A DNA stretch of 64,000 nucleotides from contig NZ_AP026683.1 of NCBI RefSeq assembly GCF_025997995.1, positions 1,364,501 to 1,428,500 of the forward strand, read 5' to 3'. A model generated the notes under the pieces. The model had not been told where the DNA came from, ran no database searches, and saw only the letters and a program-made list of their open reading frames with translations. Position numbers and translations under genes: made by a program. The stretch is from Sediminibacterium sp. TEGAF015. Its GTDB lineage: Bacteria > Bacteroidota > Bacteroidia > Chitinophagales > Chitinophagaceae. Shown in pieces: positions 26,801 through 34,346 of the stretch (its first letter is position 1; every line of letters begins with the position of its first letter).

Positions 26801-27170
26801 TGAATCGTCTGGCTGCCTCTTTAATTACTGCAAAAGCCTCTGGCTGAATCATTGCAAGGGCTTCCTCAATTTTTTTATCGCGGTCTTTCTTTAATTTATC
26901 AATCTGCTTGTACAAAGCATCTCTGCCATGGATATCCGACTCTGGTAATGCTTCCGCATTTGCCTTTTCCGCTGCAATGGCAGCATCTACTTCTTTGAGG
27001 TGCTCCTGAATACGAGCTTTAAATTCAACCGTTTTATTCCGAAGCTCGTCATTGGTTAATGACTGGTATTGCTGAAAAAACTGATTGGTGTTATGAATGA
27101 TGGGCATTATCTGCTGCACATCTTTTTCACTCTTACTACCCCCGAATAACTTAGAAATAAACTTCAACAT
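23850..27170 (-). CDS. secA: Preprotein translocase ATPase SecA
   Basis: Motor of the Sec pathway, acting at the inner membrane with SecYEG. Length is 1,106 residues, longer than E. coli SecA (901) but usual for Bacteroidota, with extra sequence in the first half. Walker A lies in MATGEGKTLV near residue 195, the DEAD-type motif in MVDEVDSVLIDDARTPLIIS, and motif VI in RGRAGRQGDPGSS. The C-terminal zinc-binding tail has Cys1090, Cys1092, Cys1101 and His1102 (CPCGSGKKFKSCHG), which binds SecB or ribosomes. It is monocistronic, divergent from the DUF6992-like gene. Confidence 0.98.
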   Translation of the reverse strand: MLKFISKLFGGSKSEKDVQQIMPIIHNTNQFFQQYQSLTNDELRNKTVEFKARIQEHLKEVDAAIAAEKANAEALPESDIHGRDALYKQIDKLKKDRDKKIEEALAMIQPEAFAVIKEAARRFKENEELVSTATSLDRELSVKKDYVTIRGNESVFNNSWTAAGAKVTWNMVHYDVQLIGGSVLHSGKIAEMATGEGKTLVSTLPAYLNALAGEGVHVVTVNDYLAKRDSEWNGTLFEWLGLTVDCIDKHEPNSEARRKAYLADITYGTNNEFGFDYLRDNMVHSPEEMVQRKHHFAMVDEVDSVLIDDARTPLIISGPIGYQTGEQQFFALKPRIEKLVEAQKKATLQFLTEAKKKFAEGNDDPKDGGLALFRAHRGLPKNSALIKFLSEPGNRVKLQKAENYYLADQQREMPKADEELYFYIDEKNNSVELTDKGIQLITGQGEDPNFFVLPDISLGLAAIDNNAALPAEQKLASKEQLINEYSVKADRIHTVQQLLKAYTLFDKDVEYVVLDGAVKIVDEQTGRILDGRRYSDGLHQAIEAKENVKIEAATQTYATVTLQNYFRMYHKLAGMTGTAETEAAELWDIYKLDVVSIPTNVPAIRKDEEDKIFKTKREKFGAVIDEIVTLREAGRPVLVGTTSVEVSELLSRMLRQKQIPHNVLNAKQHSREAQIVAEAGLAGAVTIATNMAGRGTDIKLGPGVKDAGGLAILGTERHESRRVDRQLRGRAGRQGDPGSSLFFVSLEDDLMRMFGSERIAKVMDFAGYKEGEVIQAGMITKSIERAQRKVEENNFGIRKRLLEYDDVMNKQRTVIYTKRNHALFGERLALDLDNAMYAVAESLVVNFRDQNDFEQFKLAAILHFGIDTAITEDEFNRGSQQDVAEKLYTEAVSQYEKRKQDMMAQAVPVFKNIQLEQGAHIDNVIVPFTDGKRQVQALANMEKTLKTNGAELLNALERTVTLAFIDNAWKEHLRAMDDLKQSVQTATYEQKDPLVIYKMEAFELFRKMDNEVNREIVQFICHASIPLANGDALQEGRQEKTDMSKLSANKDQVDAAGQEYGANENDYYDPTPVKQEPVKVGPKIGRNDPCPCGSGKKFKSCHGKDA

Positions 27171-27290
27171 ATTTTTAAAATGCTCTGGTACAAAATTTTA
27201 ACAGTCAAACAGTGTGCGAGAATTAATTTTTAGTCAATTTGGCACTCTGATTAAGAGCCGCCAAAGGTAAGGTTTTGAATTAAGAAGCAA

Positions 27291-27953
27291 ATGAAGCAGA
27301 TAACTATTCTATCAACGGTCATTATTTTAGGGTTAATGGTACCCTTTACCGGGGGAGCACAAACGGCTGAAAACCAGCAGCAGCCTGCCGATAGCAACAA
27401 GGTTTCGGAGAAGCAGGCATTGCAGCAATGGAGTGATTCCATTGCCCTCGACAGATACAATCAAAATAAAACCAATATGACCATTCTGGCAGCCTGGGCC
27501 GGGGTCAATATTATACAGGGGGCTATTTCGGCTACCAATGCAACTGGTTCGGGCCCCCATTTTTTCAAAATGAATGCATACTGGAATGTGGTGAACCTGG
27601 GAATTGCCAGTTTGGGCTTGTTCCAGCTGCGCAAAGAACTGAACAAGCAATATTCGTTAACGCAAAACCATCTTGCCCAACAAAAACTGGAAAAAATATT
27701 GCTACTTAATACCGGACTCGACCTTGCTTATATAACCACTGGGCTGCTGTTGAAGGAAAACGGAAACAGAACGAGCAATCTCCAGAATACCGGATTTGGC
27801 AATAGTTTACTGTTGCAAGGGGCTTTTTTACTGGTTTTTGACCTGGTTCAATACGGAAACCATCGCAGGAATGGTAAATTACTGGAAACACAGCTTTCCA
27901 AACTGCAAATTCAGGCTGGCCCCAATGGTATTGGACTAAGTTTGCCCCTGTAA
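27291..27953 (+). CDS. DUF6992-like exported membrane protein
   Basis: 220-residue protein with an N-terminal signal-like segment (about 1-23) ending in GGAQTAE, followed by a polar linker rich in Gln and Ser. Four hydrophobic segments follow at about 62-85, 100-118, 143-162 and 172-192. The layout (KTNMTILAAWAGVNIIQGA, then FFKMNAYWNVVNLGIASLG) resembles a Bacteroidota-only family catalogued as DUF6992. Function is unknown. It lies between secA and atpG and has its own ATG. Confidence 0.65.
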   Translation: MKQITILSTVIILGLMVPFTGGAQTAENQQQPADSNKVSEKQALQQWSDSIALDRYNQNKTNMTILAAWAGVNIIQGAISATNATGSGPHFFKMNAYWNVVNLGIASLGLFQLRKELNKQYSLTQNHLAQQKLEKILLLNTGLDLAYITTGLLLKENGNRTSNLQNTGFGNSLLLQGAFLLVFDLVQYGNHRRNGKLLETQLSKLQIQAGPNGIGLSLPL

Positions 27954-27968
27954 ATTATCAGGAAAGTT

Positions 27969-28000
27969 ATTGGAATATATGGCCATTTCAGCTACTTTTG
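27969..28000 (+). promoter_or_regulatory. Promoter of atpG
   Basis: ATTG at 27969-27972 and TACTTTTG at 27993-28000 (exact TANNTTTG), 20 nt apart, place a transcription start about 28 nt before the atpG ATG. This supports separate transcription of atpG-scpB. Confidence 0.65.
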
Positions 28001-28033
28001 CAACCCGTTAGACTTAACAATTAAAGCGATACG

Positions 28034-28915
28034 ATGGCAGGTCAATTAAAAGAGGTTAGAAACCGAATCAAGAGTGTACAAAGTACGCAGCAGATTACCA
28101 AAGCGATGAAAATGGTGAGTGCGGCCAAATTGCGCCGTGCGCAGGATGCTATTACCCAAATGCGTCCTTATGCCCAGAAATTGCAGGAAATGCTCAGCAA
28201 TATTGTAAGTAATATTGAAGGAGGCGCTACACTTGCGTTGGCAGAAGAAAGACCTGTTGAAAAAGTATTATTGATTGTTATTACTTCCGACAGGGGTTTG
28301 TGTGGTGGGTATAATGCCAACCTGGTAAAACTAGCTAAGAATACGGTATCTGAAAAATACGCCAGCCAGTTCAGCAAAGGAAATGTAACCGTTTGGAATA
28401 TCGGAAAGAAAGGCTGGGAAAGTTTAACCAAAGCGGGTTACAACACAAACGATCAGTTTAAAGACATCTACCTGAACCTGAATTTTGAAGCCGTTCAGGC
28501 TGCTGCACAAGCTGCAATGAAAGGATTTGAGCAAAAAGAATTTGATGCAGTGGAAATCATTTACAGTGAATTTAAAAATGCGGCTACACAGGTTTTCGTA
28601 GCAGAGCAATTTTTGCCAATTCCTAAAATGGCTCCTAAGGCAGGAAGCAAAAAAGCAGATTTTATTTTTGAGCCAGCTAAGGATGTCCTTATTGCTGAAT
28701 TAATGCCAAAAATTTTAAATACCCAGTTATTCAAAGCAGTATTAGACGGAAATGCCAGTGAACACGGCGCCCGCATGACTGCAATGGATAAGGCAAGTGA
28801 AAACGCTAACGAATTACTGAAATCATTAAAAATCAGTTACAACCGTGCGCGTCAGGCTGCCATTACAACAGAGTTGACAGAAATCGTGAGCGGAGCCGCT
28901 GCATTACAAGGATAA
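28034..28915 (+). CDS. atpG: ATP synthase F1 gamma subunit
   Basis: Central rotor stalk of F1Fo ATP synthase at the inner membrane. The 293-residue protein begins MAGQLKEVRNRIKSVQSTQQITKAMKM-type helix (motif split here as EVRNRIKSVQSTQQ and ITKAMKMVSAAKLRRAQ). It has the TSDRGLCGGYNANL motif near residue 85 and the C-terminal helix with ARMTAMDKASENANELL. No other ATP synthase subunit gene is adjacent; its neighbours are a DUF6992-like gene and scpB. It has its own promoter and starts 15 nt before scpB's ATG after the stop. Confidence 0.97.
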   Translation: MAGQLKEVRNRIKSVQSTQQITKAMKMVSAAKLRRAQDAITQMRPYAQKLQEMLSNIVSNIEGGATLALAEERPVEKVLLIVITSDRGLCGGYNANLVKLAKNTVSEKYASQFSKGNVTVWNIGKKGWESLTKAGYNTNDQFKDIYLNLNFEAVQAAAQAAMKGFEQKEFDAVEIIYSEFKNAATQVFVAEQFLPIPKMAPKAGSKKADFIFEPAKDVLIAELMPKILNTQLFKAVLDGNASEHGARMTAMDKASENANELLKSLKISYNRARQAAITTELTEIVSGAAALQG

Positions 28916-28930
28916 TTCTACACAATCATT

Positions 28931-29731
28931 ATGGAATTAAGCGAGATCATACCGCATATTGAAGTACTTATTTTTGCCAGCGAAAAACCATTGACTTCAC
29001 TGGATATTGTAGAACTCATCAACAACAGTTTTGGGTTTCTGGAAGAAAGAATTTCATTGGATCAGGTTGAGACCGCAGTAGAAGGTATCCGAGAAAAATA
29101 CGCTGCCGAATTTTATCCTTTTGAAGTAAGGGAAAGTGGCGGTGGCTGGCAGTTCTTAACCAAGAAGGATTATCACAAGACCATTGCACAATTGAACGGA
29201 GATAAATTCCTGAAGCGCCTATCGAATGCAGCTTTGGAAACACTTGCCATCATTGCTTACAAACAACCCATTACCAAGGGCGAAATTGAAGCTATCCGTG
29301 GAGTTAACAGTGATTACTCCATTCAGAAATTACTGGAAAAAGAATTGATATTGATCAGCGGCAGAAACGAACAACTACCCGGAAAGCCACTTGTGTACGC
29401 TACTTCCAAAACTTTCATGGATTATTTTGGTATTAACAGTGCAGCAGATCTTCCAAAGATTAAAGAAGTACTGGCAGACCAGATTGTGGAAGGGACCATT
29501 GTAAGACCTGAAGACTTTACTGATGCAAACGTAAATGCATCCCTTTCAGAAGAATACCCTTCTGATGAATCCATCATAGACGGAGATGTTTCTTCTTTAA
29601 CCGTTAACGAAGACGGTACATTAATGGTTGCCAGCGAAGAAAATAATTCGGAGGATAATAAATCAGCCGAAACCGACTCAGAAGAAAACAATTCAGAAGA
29701 AAATACTACTGACGAAAATCCTGCTGAATAA
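28931..29731 (+). CDS. scpB: Segregation and condensation protein B
   Basis: Kleisin-interacting winged-helix protein of the SMC-ScpAB condensin. The first about 190 residues form the two winged helices (IEVLIFASEKPLTSLDIVEL; LSNAALETLAIIAYKQPITK; GEIEAIRGVNSDY; ISGRNEQLPGKPLVYATSK). The last about 60 residues are a low-complexity acidic tail made of Glu, Asp, Asn and Ser (repeats of SEENNSE type), longer than in model species. It follows atpG by 15 nt. No scpA is in the window. Confidence 0.94.
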   Translation: MELSEIIPHIEVLIFASEKPLTSLDIVELINNSFGFLEERISLDQVETAVEGIREKYAAEFYPFEVRESGGGWQFLTKKDYHKTIAQLNGDKFLKRLSNAALETLAIIAYKQPITKGEIEAIRGVNSDYSIQKLLEKELILISGRNEQLPGKPLVYATSKTFMDYFGINSAADLPKIKEVLADQIVEGTIVRPEDFTDANVNASLSEEYPSDESIIDGDVSSLTVNEDGTLMVASEENNSEDNKSAETDSEENNSEENTTDENPAE

Positions 29732-29747
29732 TCCGCCATTCTTGGAT

Positions 29748-29755
29748 TATCTTTG
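29748..29755 (+). promoter_or_regulatory. Candidate -7 element overlapping the lysA start region
   Basis: TATCTTTG matches TANNTTTG exactly and ends 4 nt before the lysA ATG at 29760, so a transcript from here would start at or within a base or two of the ATG (leaderless). No strong -33 is seen. It could be chance. Confidence 0.35.
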
Positions 29756-29759
29756 AAGC

Positions 29760-30968
29760 ATGTCTTTACGTATTTCGAATGAACAACTCTTGGCAGCTGC
29801 CAATGAGTTTGGAACCCCGCTGTATGTGTATCATGCAGAAAAAATTACAGCACAATACCAAACGCTACAAGATGCATTTAAGGGTGTATATGCCCGTTTT
29901 TTCTACGCCTGCAAGGCACTGACCAATATTGCTGTATTACAGCATGTCAGAACAATCGGCTGCAACATCGATTGCAGTTCTATCAACGAAGTTTACATAG
30001 CCTTAAAAGCAGGCTTTGCTCCGGAACAAATATTATATACCAGCAATGGAATTGCCTTTGATGAAATTGCTGCGGCTGTAGAAGCTGGGGTATCTGTGAA
30101 TATTGATAGTTTGAGCAACCTAGAAAAATTCGGGAAAGCATATGGAAACCGTTATCCGGTAGGAATAAGAATCAGGCCTAATATTATGGCCGGAGGTAAT
30201 CTGAAAATTTCAACCGGGCACGATAACAGTAAATTCGGAATTCCGCTGGAACAACTTTCAGTAATACTGGCATTGAAAGACGAATACAAAATGCGCATCA
30301 ACTGTCTTCACGTACATACGGGCAGTGAAATCAAAGACGTTGATGTTTTCATTAAAGTTGCCGATTTGTTTTTTGATCTGGTACCCTCTTTTCCCGATTT
30401 ACAGGTACTGGATATGGGTGGTGGATTTAAAGTGCCCTATCAGGAAGGGGAAAAAGGAACCGACATTCAACTATTGGCTAAAAAAGTAGGAGATGCGCTG
30501 GATCGCTTTGAAGAAGCTTACCAGAAAAAATTTCAAGTATGGTTCGAGCCGGGAAAATATATCGTTAGCGAATGCGGCTATTTATTAACAACAGTGAATG
30601 TACTCAAAGAAACAGGAACCGTTTGTTTTGCGGGAGTAAACAGTGGATTCAATCATTTGATTCGACCCATGTTTTACGAAGCGTATCACCATATTCGCAA
30701 CATCAGCAATCCCGAAGGGAATCCTAAAAACTATGCAGTAACCGGAAATATTTGTGAAACAGACAATTTTGCCTGGGACAGACCTATCGCTGAAATCAGG
30801 GAAAATGATATACTGGTAATAGAAAATGCCGGCGCCTATGGCTTTGAAATGGGCAGTAATTACAATGCCAGATTTTTACCAGCGCAGGTATTGTTTAAAA
30901 ACAATCAGATGCAACTGATTCGCAAACGAGACAGGCTGGAAGATGTAATAAAAAATCAAATCTTCTAA
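29760..30968 (+). CDS. lysA: Diaminopimelate decarboxylase
   Basis: PLP enzyme of the last step of lysine synthesis (meso-diaminopimelate to L-lysine). Length 402 aa. PLP-binding Lys52 lies in YACKAL; the glycine-rich GGGFKVPY motif near residue 221, the HTGSEI motif and EPGKYIVSECG follow; the C-terminal domain has GNICETDNFAWD, with the Cys that completes the active site across the dimer, and ENAGAYGFEMGSNYN. The ATG is 28 nt after the scpB stop. A TANNTTTG element is immediately upstream. Confidence 0.95.
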   Translation: MSLRISNEQLLAAANEFGTPLYVYHAEKITAQYQTLQDAFKGVYARFFYACKALTNIAVLQHVRTIGCNIDCSSINEVYIALKAGFAPEQILYTSNGIAFDEIAAAVEAGVSVNIDSLSNLEKFGKAYGNRYPVGIRIRPNIMAGGNLKISTGHDNSKFGIPLEQLSVILALKDEYKMRINCLHVHTGSEIKDVDVFIKVADLFFDLVPSFPDLQVLDMGGGFKVPYQEGEKGTDIQLLAKKVGDALDRFEEAYQKKFQVWFEPGKYIVSECGYLLTTVNVLKETGTVCFAGVNSGFNHLIRPMFYEAYHHIRNISNPEGNPKNYAVTGNICETDNFAWDRPIAEIRENDILVIENAGAYGFEMGSNYNARFLPAQVLFKNNQMQLIRKRDRLEDVIKNQIF

Positions 30969-31004
30969 GAATTTTGTAGCTTACCTAACCATCATTGCAC
31001 TACC

Positions 31005-31781
31005 ATGATTGCATTAAAAAATATCAGTAAAAGTTTTGATGACCGGGTTATTATCCAGGGCATTGATGCCGTTATGGAAAGTGGAAAGTGCAACCTCATT
31101 ATCGGAACCAGCGGAAGTGGCAAAACGGTACTTACCAAATGTATTGTTGGGCTTATTCAACCCGACGAAGGAGGCAGCATTGAGTATAATGGTAACGATT
31201 TGCTTTTAATGGACGATAAAAAAAGGAAAGAACTACGTCAGCAAATTGGCATGTTGTTTCAGGGAAATGCTTTATTTGATTCCATGACTGTGCAGGAGAA
31301 TATCAAATTCCCGCTAGACATGTTCACCAAACTGACCCACGGTGAAAAATTAAAAAAAGTGGATGAAGTACTCGAACGGGTTAATTTAAGCAATGCACAC
31401 AAAAGATTCCCTGCTGAAATCAGCGGTGGGATGAAAAAAAGAGTAGGGATTGCGCGCTCCATCGTTTTAAATCCCAAATATCTTTTCTGTGATGAGCCCA
31501 ACTCCGGACTAGACCCTTTAACTTCTATGGTAATTGATAAACTGATTCGTGAAATTACCATCGATTACCAGATGACAACGGTTGTGGTTACCCACGATAT
31601 GAATAGTGTGATGGAAATCGGGGATCATATATTGTATCTCTATAATGGAAAAAAGCAATGGGAAGGCTCTAACAAAGACATTATATTCAGCAAGGATCAG
31701 TTACTTAACGATTTTATTTTTGCTTCAGAATTCCTTCAAGATGCAAAGCATATGCGCATGCAGGAAGCAGGAAAACAATAG
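31005..31781 (+). CDS. ABC transporter ATPase, MlaF-like
   Basis: ATPase of 258 residues matching the MCE/Mla lipid transporter type. Walker A is GTSGSGKT at about residues 33-40, the Q-loop is in MLFQGNALFDSMTVQEN, the signature is ISGGMKKRVGIAR, and Walker B is YLFCDEPNSGLDPLT followed by a VTHDM switch. The FQGxALFDSMTV form is characteristic of MlaF. Its likely permease partner is the MlaE gene at 17569-18306, not adjacent. It lies between lysA (36 nt) and a thioredoxin-like gene (28 nt). Confidence 0.9.
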   Translation: MIALKNISKSFDDRVIIQGIDAVMESGKCNLIIGTSGSGKTVLTKCIVGLIQPDEGGSIEYNGNDLLLMDDKKRKELRQQIGMLFQGNALFDSMTVQENIKFPLDMFTKLTHGEKLKKVDEVLERVNLSNAHKRFPAEISGGMKKRVGIARSIVLNPKYLFCDEPNSGLDPLTSMVIDKLIREITIDYQMTTVVVTHDMNSVMEIGDHILYLYNGKKQWEGSNKDIIFSKDQLLNDFIFASEFLQDAKHMRMQEAGKQ

Positions 31782-31809
31782 TAATTTTTAACACCAATCT
31801 ATTACAAGC

Positions 31810-32319
31810 ATGAACTGGAAAAGAGGCTTATTGATTTGCACCTTGTTAATAACAATTGGTTTAGTGAATGCACAAACCCCTATTGACAATCGCCCCAATT
31901 ACGTGAAGAGTCCGGGAATACCCACATTTAAACTGGTATTAATAGACAGCAGTTTGTTTACGAACAAGATGATACCTGCTGCAGACTATACCTGTATTGT
32001 TTATTTCAGTCCGGATTGCGGACATTGCCAATACGAAGCAGACCAAATGATCCGCAACATGGACAGCTTGAAAAATATTCAGTTTGTCTGGGTTAGCTAC
32101 AGAGACTTTAACGACATCAAAGCCTTTGCCAGAAAGTATCAGTTTGACTTATATCCTAACATTATAACCGGCAGAGACCCGGAATACGCAGTACCTAGTT
32201 TTTATCAGGTAAAATTCACCCCATTTGTAGCACTGTACAATAAAGAGAAGCAATTTATCAAAGTATGGGAACAGGGTGTAGAAATACCTGAATTATTGCA
32301 ATTTATTCACAAAAAATAA
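31810..32319 (+). CDS. Exported thioredoxin-fold (TlpA-like) protein
   Basis: 169-residue periplasmic thioredoxin-like protein with a signal peptide (about 1-21, cleaved near LVNAQ). The redox motif Cys70-Gly-His-Cys73 lies in YFSPDCGHCQYEA, and the cis-Pro region is in VKFTPFVALYN. CGHC is typical of oxidising or isomerase-type thioredoxin folds as well as Bacteroidota TlpA-like proteins. It likely maintains or transfers disulfides in the periplasm; the partner is unknown. It precedes mdh by 56 nt. Confidence 0.85.
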   Translation: MNWKRGLLICTLLITIGLVNAQTPIDNRPNYVKSPGIPTFKLVLIDSSLFTNKMIPAADYTCIVYFSPDCGHCQYEADQMIRNMDSLKNIQFVWVSYRDFNDIKAFARKYQFDLYPNIITGRDPEYAVPSFYQVKFTPFVALYNKEKQFIKVWEQGVEIPELLQFIHKK

Positions 32320-32331
32320 GCGGTACCCACG

Positions 32332-32339
32332 TACCTTTG
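32332..32339 (+). promoter_or_regulatory. -7 element of the mdh promoter
   Basis: TACCTTTG matches TANNTTTG exactly, 36 nt before the mdh ATG, implying a leader of about 30 nt. The -33 region is weak. Confidence 0.5.
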
Positions 32340-32375
32340 CACCACTCATTTTAACCACTTTAAATCATACCGATT

Positions 32376-33305
32376 ATGAAAGTTACTGTAGTAGGTGCTG
32401 GTGCCGTTGGAGCAACCTGTGCCGACAATATTGCCCGTAAGGAATTATGTACTGAACTGGTATTATTAGACATCAAGGAAGGTTTTGCGGAAGGTAAAGC
32501 TCAAGACATGATGCAAACCGCAGCTTTGCTGGGTTTTGATACCAAAATTACCGGAAGCACCAACGACTACAGTAAAACTGCTGGTAGTGATGTAGTGGTT
32601 ATTACTTCAGGTTTGCCACGTAAACCAGGAATGACCCGTGAAGAATTGATTGGCACCAATGCAGGAATAGTAAAAGGTGTTTGCGAAAACATTTTAAAAT
32701 ACTCACCTGATGCAATCATCATTGTGATTAGCAATCCAATGGACACCATGACTTATTTGGCACTAACCGCTACCGGTTTACCAAAAAACAGAATCATTGG
32801 TATGGGTGGTACATTAGACAGCAGCCGTTTCAAATATCAGTTGAGCCAGCATTTAGGCTGCAGCCCATCTGACTTGAATGCATTGGTAGTTGGCGGTCAC
32901 GGTGACACTACTATGATTCCATTGATACGTTATGCAACCTGGAACAGTGCTCCTGTAACCGATTTCCTAAGCGCAGAACAACAACAGCAGATCATCAATG
33001 ATACCATGGTGGGTGGAGCTACTTTAACCAAATTAATTGGAACTTCTGCATGGTATGCGCCAGGTGCTGCCGGTGCTGCTTTGGTAGAAAGCATTGTTCG
33101 CGACGAGAAGAAATTATTTACCTGCTGCGTTAGCCTTGAAGGTGAATACGGCCAGAAAGATATTTGCTTAGGTGTTCCTGTAACCATTGGCAAAAATGGC
33201 TGGGAGAAAATCATCGACTTGAAACTGAATGCAGAAGAGCAAGCTGCTTTCAACAAGAGCGCTGATGCCGTTAGAAGTATGAACGACGTTTTGAAAACAT
33301 TATAA
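32376..33305 (+). CDS. mdh: Malate dehydrogenase
   Basis: NAD-dependent oxidation of malate to oxaloacetate in the TCA cycle. It is the 309-residue, LDH-like type of MDH common in Bacteroidota. The dinucleotide motif is GAGAVGATCADNIA (residues 7-20), with Asp of LLDIKEG giving NAD preference. The substrate loop RKPGMTREELIGTN carries the Arg that selects malate over lactate. The catalytic His is in VVGGHGDTTMIP. Its stop overlaps the convergent glycosyltransferase gene by 6 nt, and its likely terminator lies inside that gene. Confidence 0.96.
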   Translation: MKVTVVGAGAVGATCADNIARKELCTELVLLDIKEGFAEGKAQDMMQTAALLGFDTKITGSTNDYSKTAGSDVVVITSGLPRKPGMTREELIGTNAGIVKGVCENILKYSPDAIIIVISNPMDTMTYLALTATGLPKNRIIGMGGTLDSSRFKYQLSQHLGCSPSDLNALVVGGHGDTTMIPLIRYATWNSAPVTDFLSAEQQQQIINDTMVGGATLTKLIGTSAWYAPGAAGAALVESIVRDEKKLFTCCVSLEGEYGQKDICLGVPVTIGKNGWEKIIDLKLNAEEQAAFNKSADAVRSMNDVLKTL

Positions 33306-34328
33306 AGACCGAACCCATTGCATGGCCATACCAGCTATGCGATGGGTATCTTGCAACAACATACATTTAAAATGCCCTTTGGGGCATTTTTTTGTGCCAT
33401 AATTGCTGCAAGGTTGACAGGTTAAATTGGGCACTACAAAGTTATGATAAGCGATTCCGTTGTTATGCATACGCAACTGATTGGCCCCGTAATAAGGTTC
33501 TACGGCCAGCTTAGGAGAAGTTCCTCCCCAGATTGCCAATACTTTTTTATTGAATGCACAAGCAATATATTGAAGTCCTGTGTCGTGCGAAATCACCAGC
33601 TTGGATTGTTTTACAATATCTGCTGACTCATGTAAACTAAATTTACCGCAGGCATTGTAGATTTTAATTGAATCTGCAAGGGCTATTGCATCGCCTTCCT
33701 GTTGATCCTCTTTTCCCCCTACCAACACAATAGGATAATCAATCAATTGACAAAGCTCCTGCAGTTTGGTAACAGGCAATTTCTTGGTAGCATAGGAAGC
33801 TCCAATTACGATGGCAATATAACCGAACCGATGAGAAACAGGCAGGTCCTCCGGTTTTATCCCCTTGCCTTCCGGAATAAAATAATCTAGTCCCTGTTCG
33901 TCATTCACTACACCCAAAGGAGCAACAGCAGCTAAACTGCGTAAAGTAATATGGTGCACAGGCATCCGGTTAATTCCCGTTTTGGTAAGCAACCATTTTT
34001 GCCAACTCAGTTTCTGAAAAGCATATACCGGCAATTTCAACTGGTATTGCACCATCCAGGATCTAAAATTTTTATGCAGGTCTACAATACAGTCAAACTG
34101 CTGACTCATAAGTGCAGGAATCAGGTCCTGCAAGCTTTTATCGAAATAATGAAACTGATCAATATATGGGCTGGCTTCTGTAACCGCTTTCATTGACCGC
34201 TTGGTTAATAAATGAATTTCTGCATGAGGTACCTGTTGCTTTAAACACCTGAACACAGGAGAGGCCAAAACAATATCGCCAATAGAAGAAAAACGGATGA
34301 CTAATATTTTTTTTACCCTTTCGTCCAT
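33300..34328 (-). CDS. Glycosyltransferase family 9 (heptosyltransferase-like)
   Basis: GT-B enzyme of the ADP-heptose:LPS heptosyltransferase family, likely transferring a sugar in LPS core or surface glycan assembly at the inner face of the inner membrane. The 342-residue chain begins ILVIRFSSIGDIVLASP (residues 8-24), the hallmark N-terminus, and has the C-terminal donor-site region SHDTGLQYIACAFNKKVLAIWGGTSP. A Cys-rich segment near the end (CQPCSNYGTKKCPKGHFKC) is common in Bacteroidota members. The acceptor is unknown. The 3' end overlaps mdh by 6 nt and contains the mdh terminator hairpin. Confidence 0.9.
   Translation of the reverse strand: MDERVKKILVIRFSSIGDIVLASPVFRCLKQQVPHAEIHLLTKRSMKAVTEASPYIDQFHYFDKSLQDLIPALMSQQFDCIVDLHKNFRSWMVQYQLKLPVYAFQKLSWQKWLLTKTGINRMPVHHITLRSLAAVAPLGVVNDEQGLDYFIPEGKGIKPEDLPVSHRFGYIAIVIGASYATKKLPVTKLQELCQLIDYPIVLVGGKEDQQEGDAIALADSIKIYNACGKFSLHESADIVKQSKLVISHDTGLQYIACAFNKKVLAIWGGTSPKLAVEPYYGANQLRMHNNGIAYHNFVVPNLTCQPCSNYGTKKCPKGHFKCMLLQDTHRIAGMAMQWVRSL
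33369..33393 (+). terminator. Intrinsic terminator of mdh, inside the convergent gene
   Basis: Perfect 9-bp stem AAAATGCCC/GGGCATTTT (33369-33377, 33382-33390) with loop TTTG, followed by further T residues. It is 64 nt beyond the mdh stop, within the coding sequence of the oppositely oriented GT9 gene. Confidence 0.7.
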
Positions 34329-34346
34329 GCAACAATTCGGAATCAG

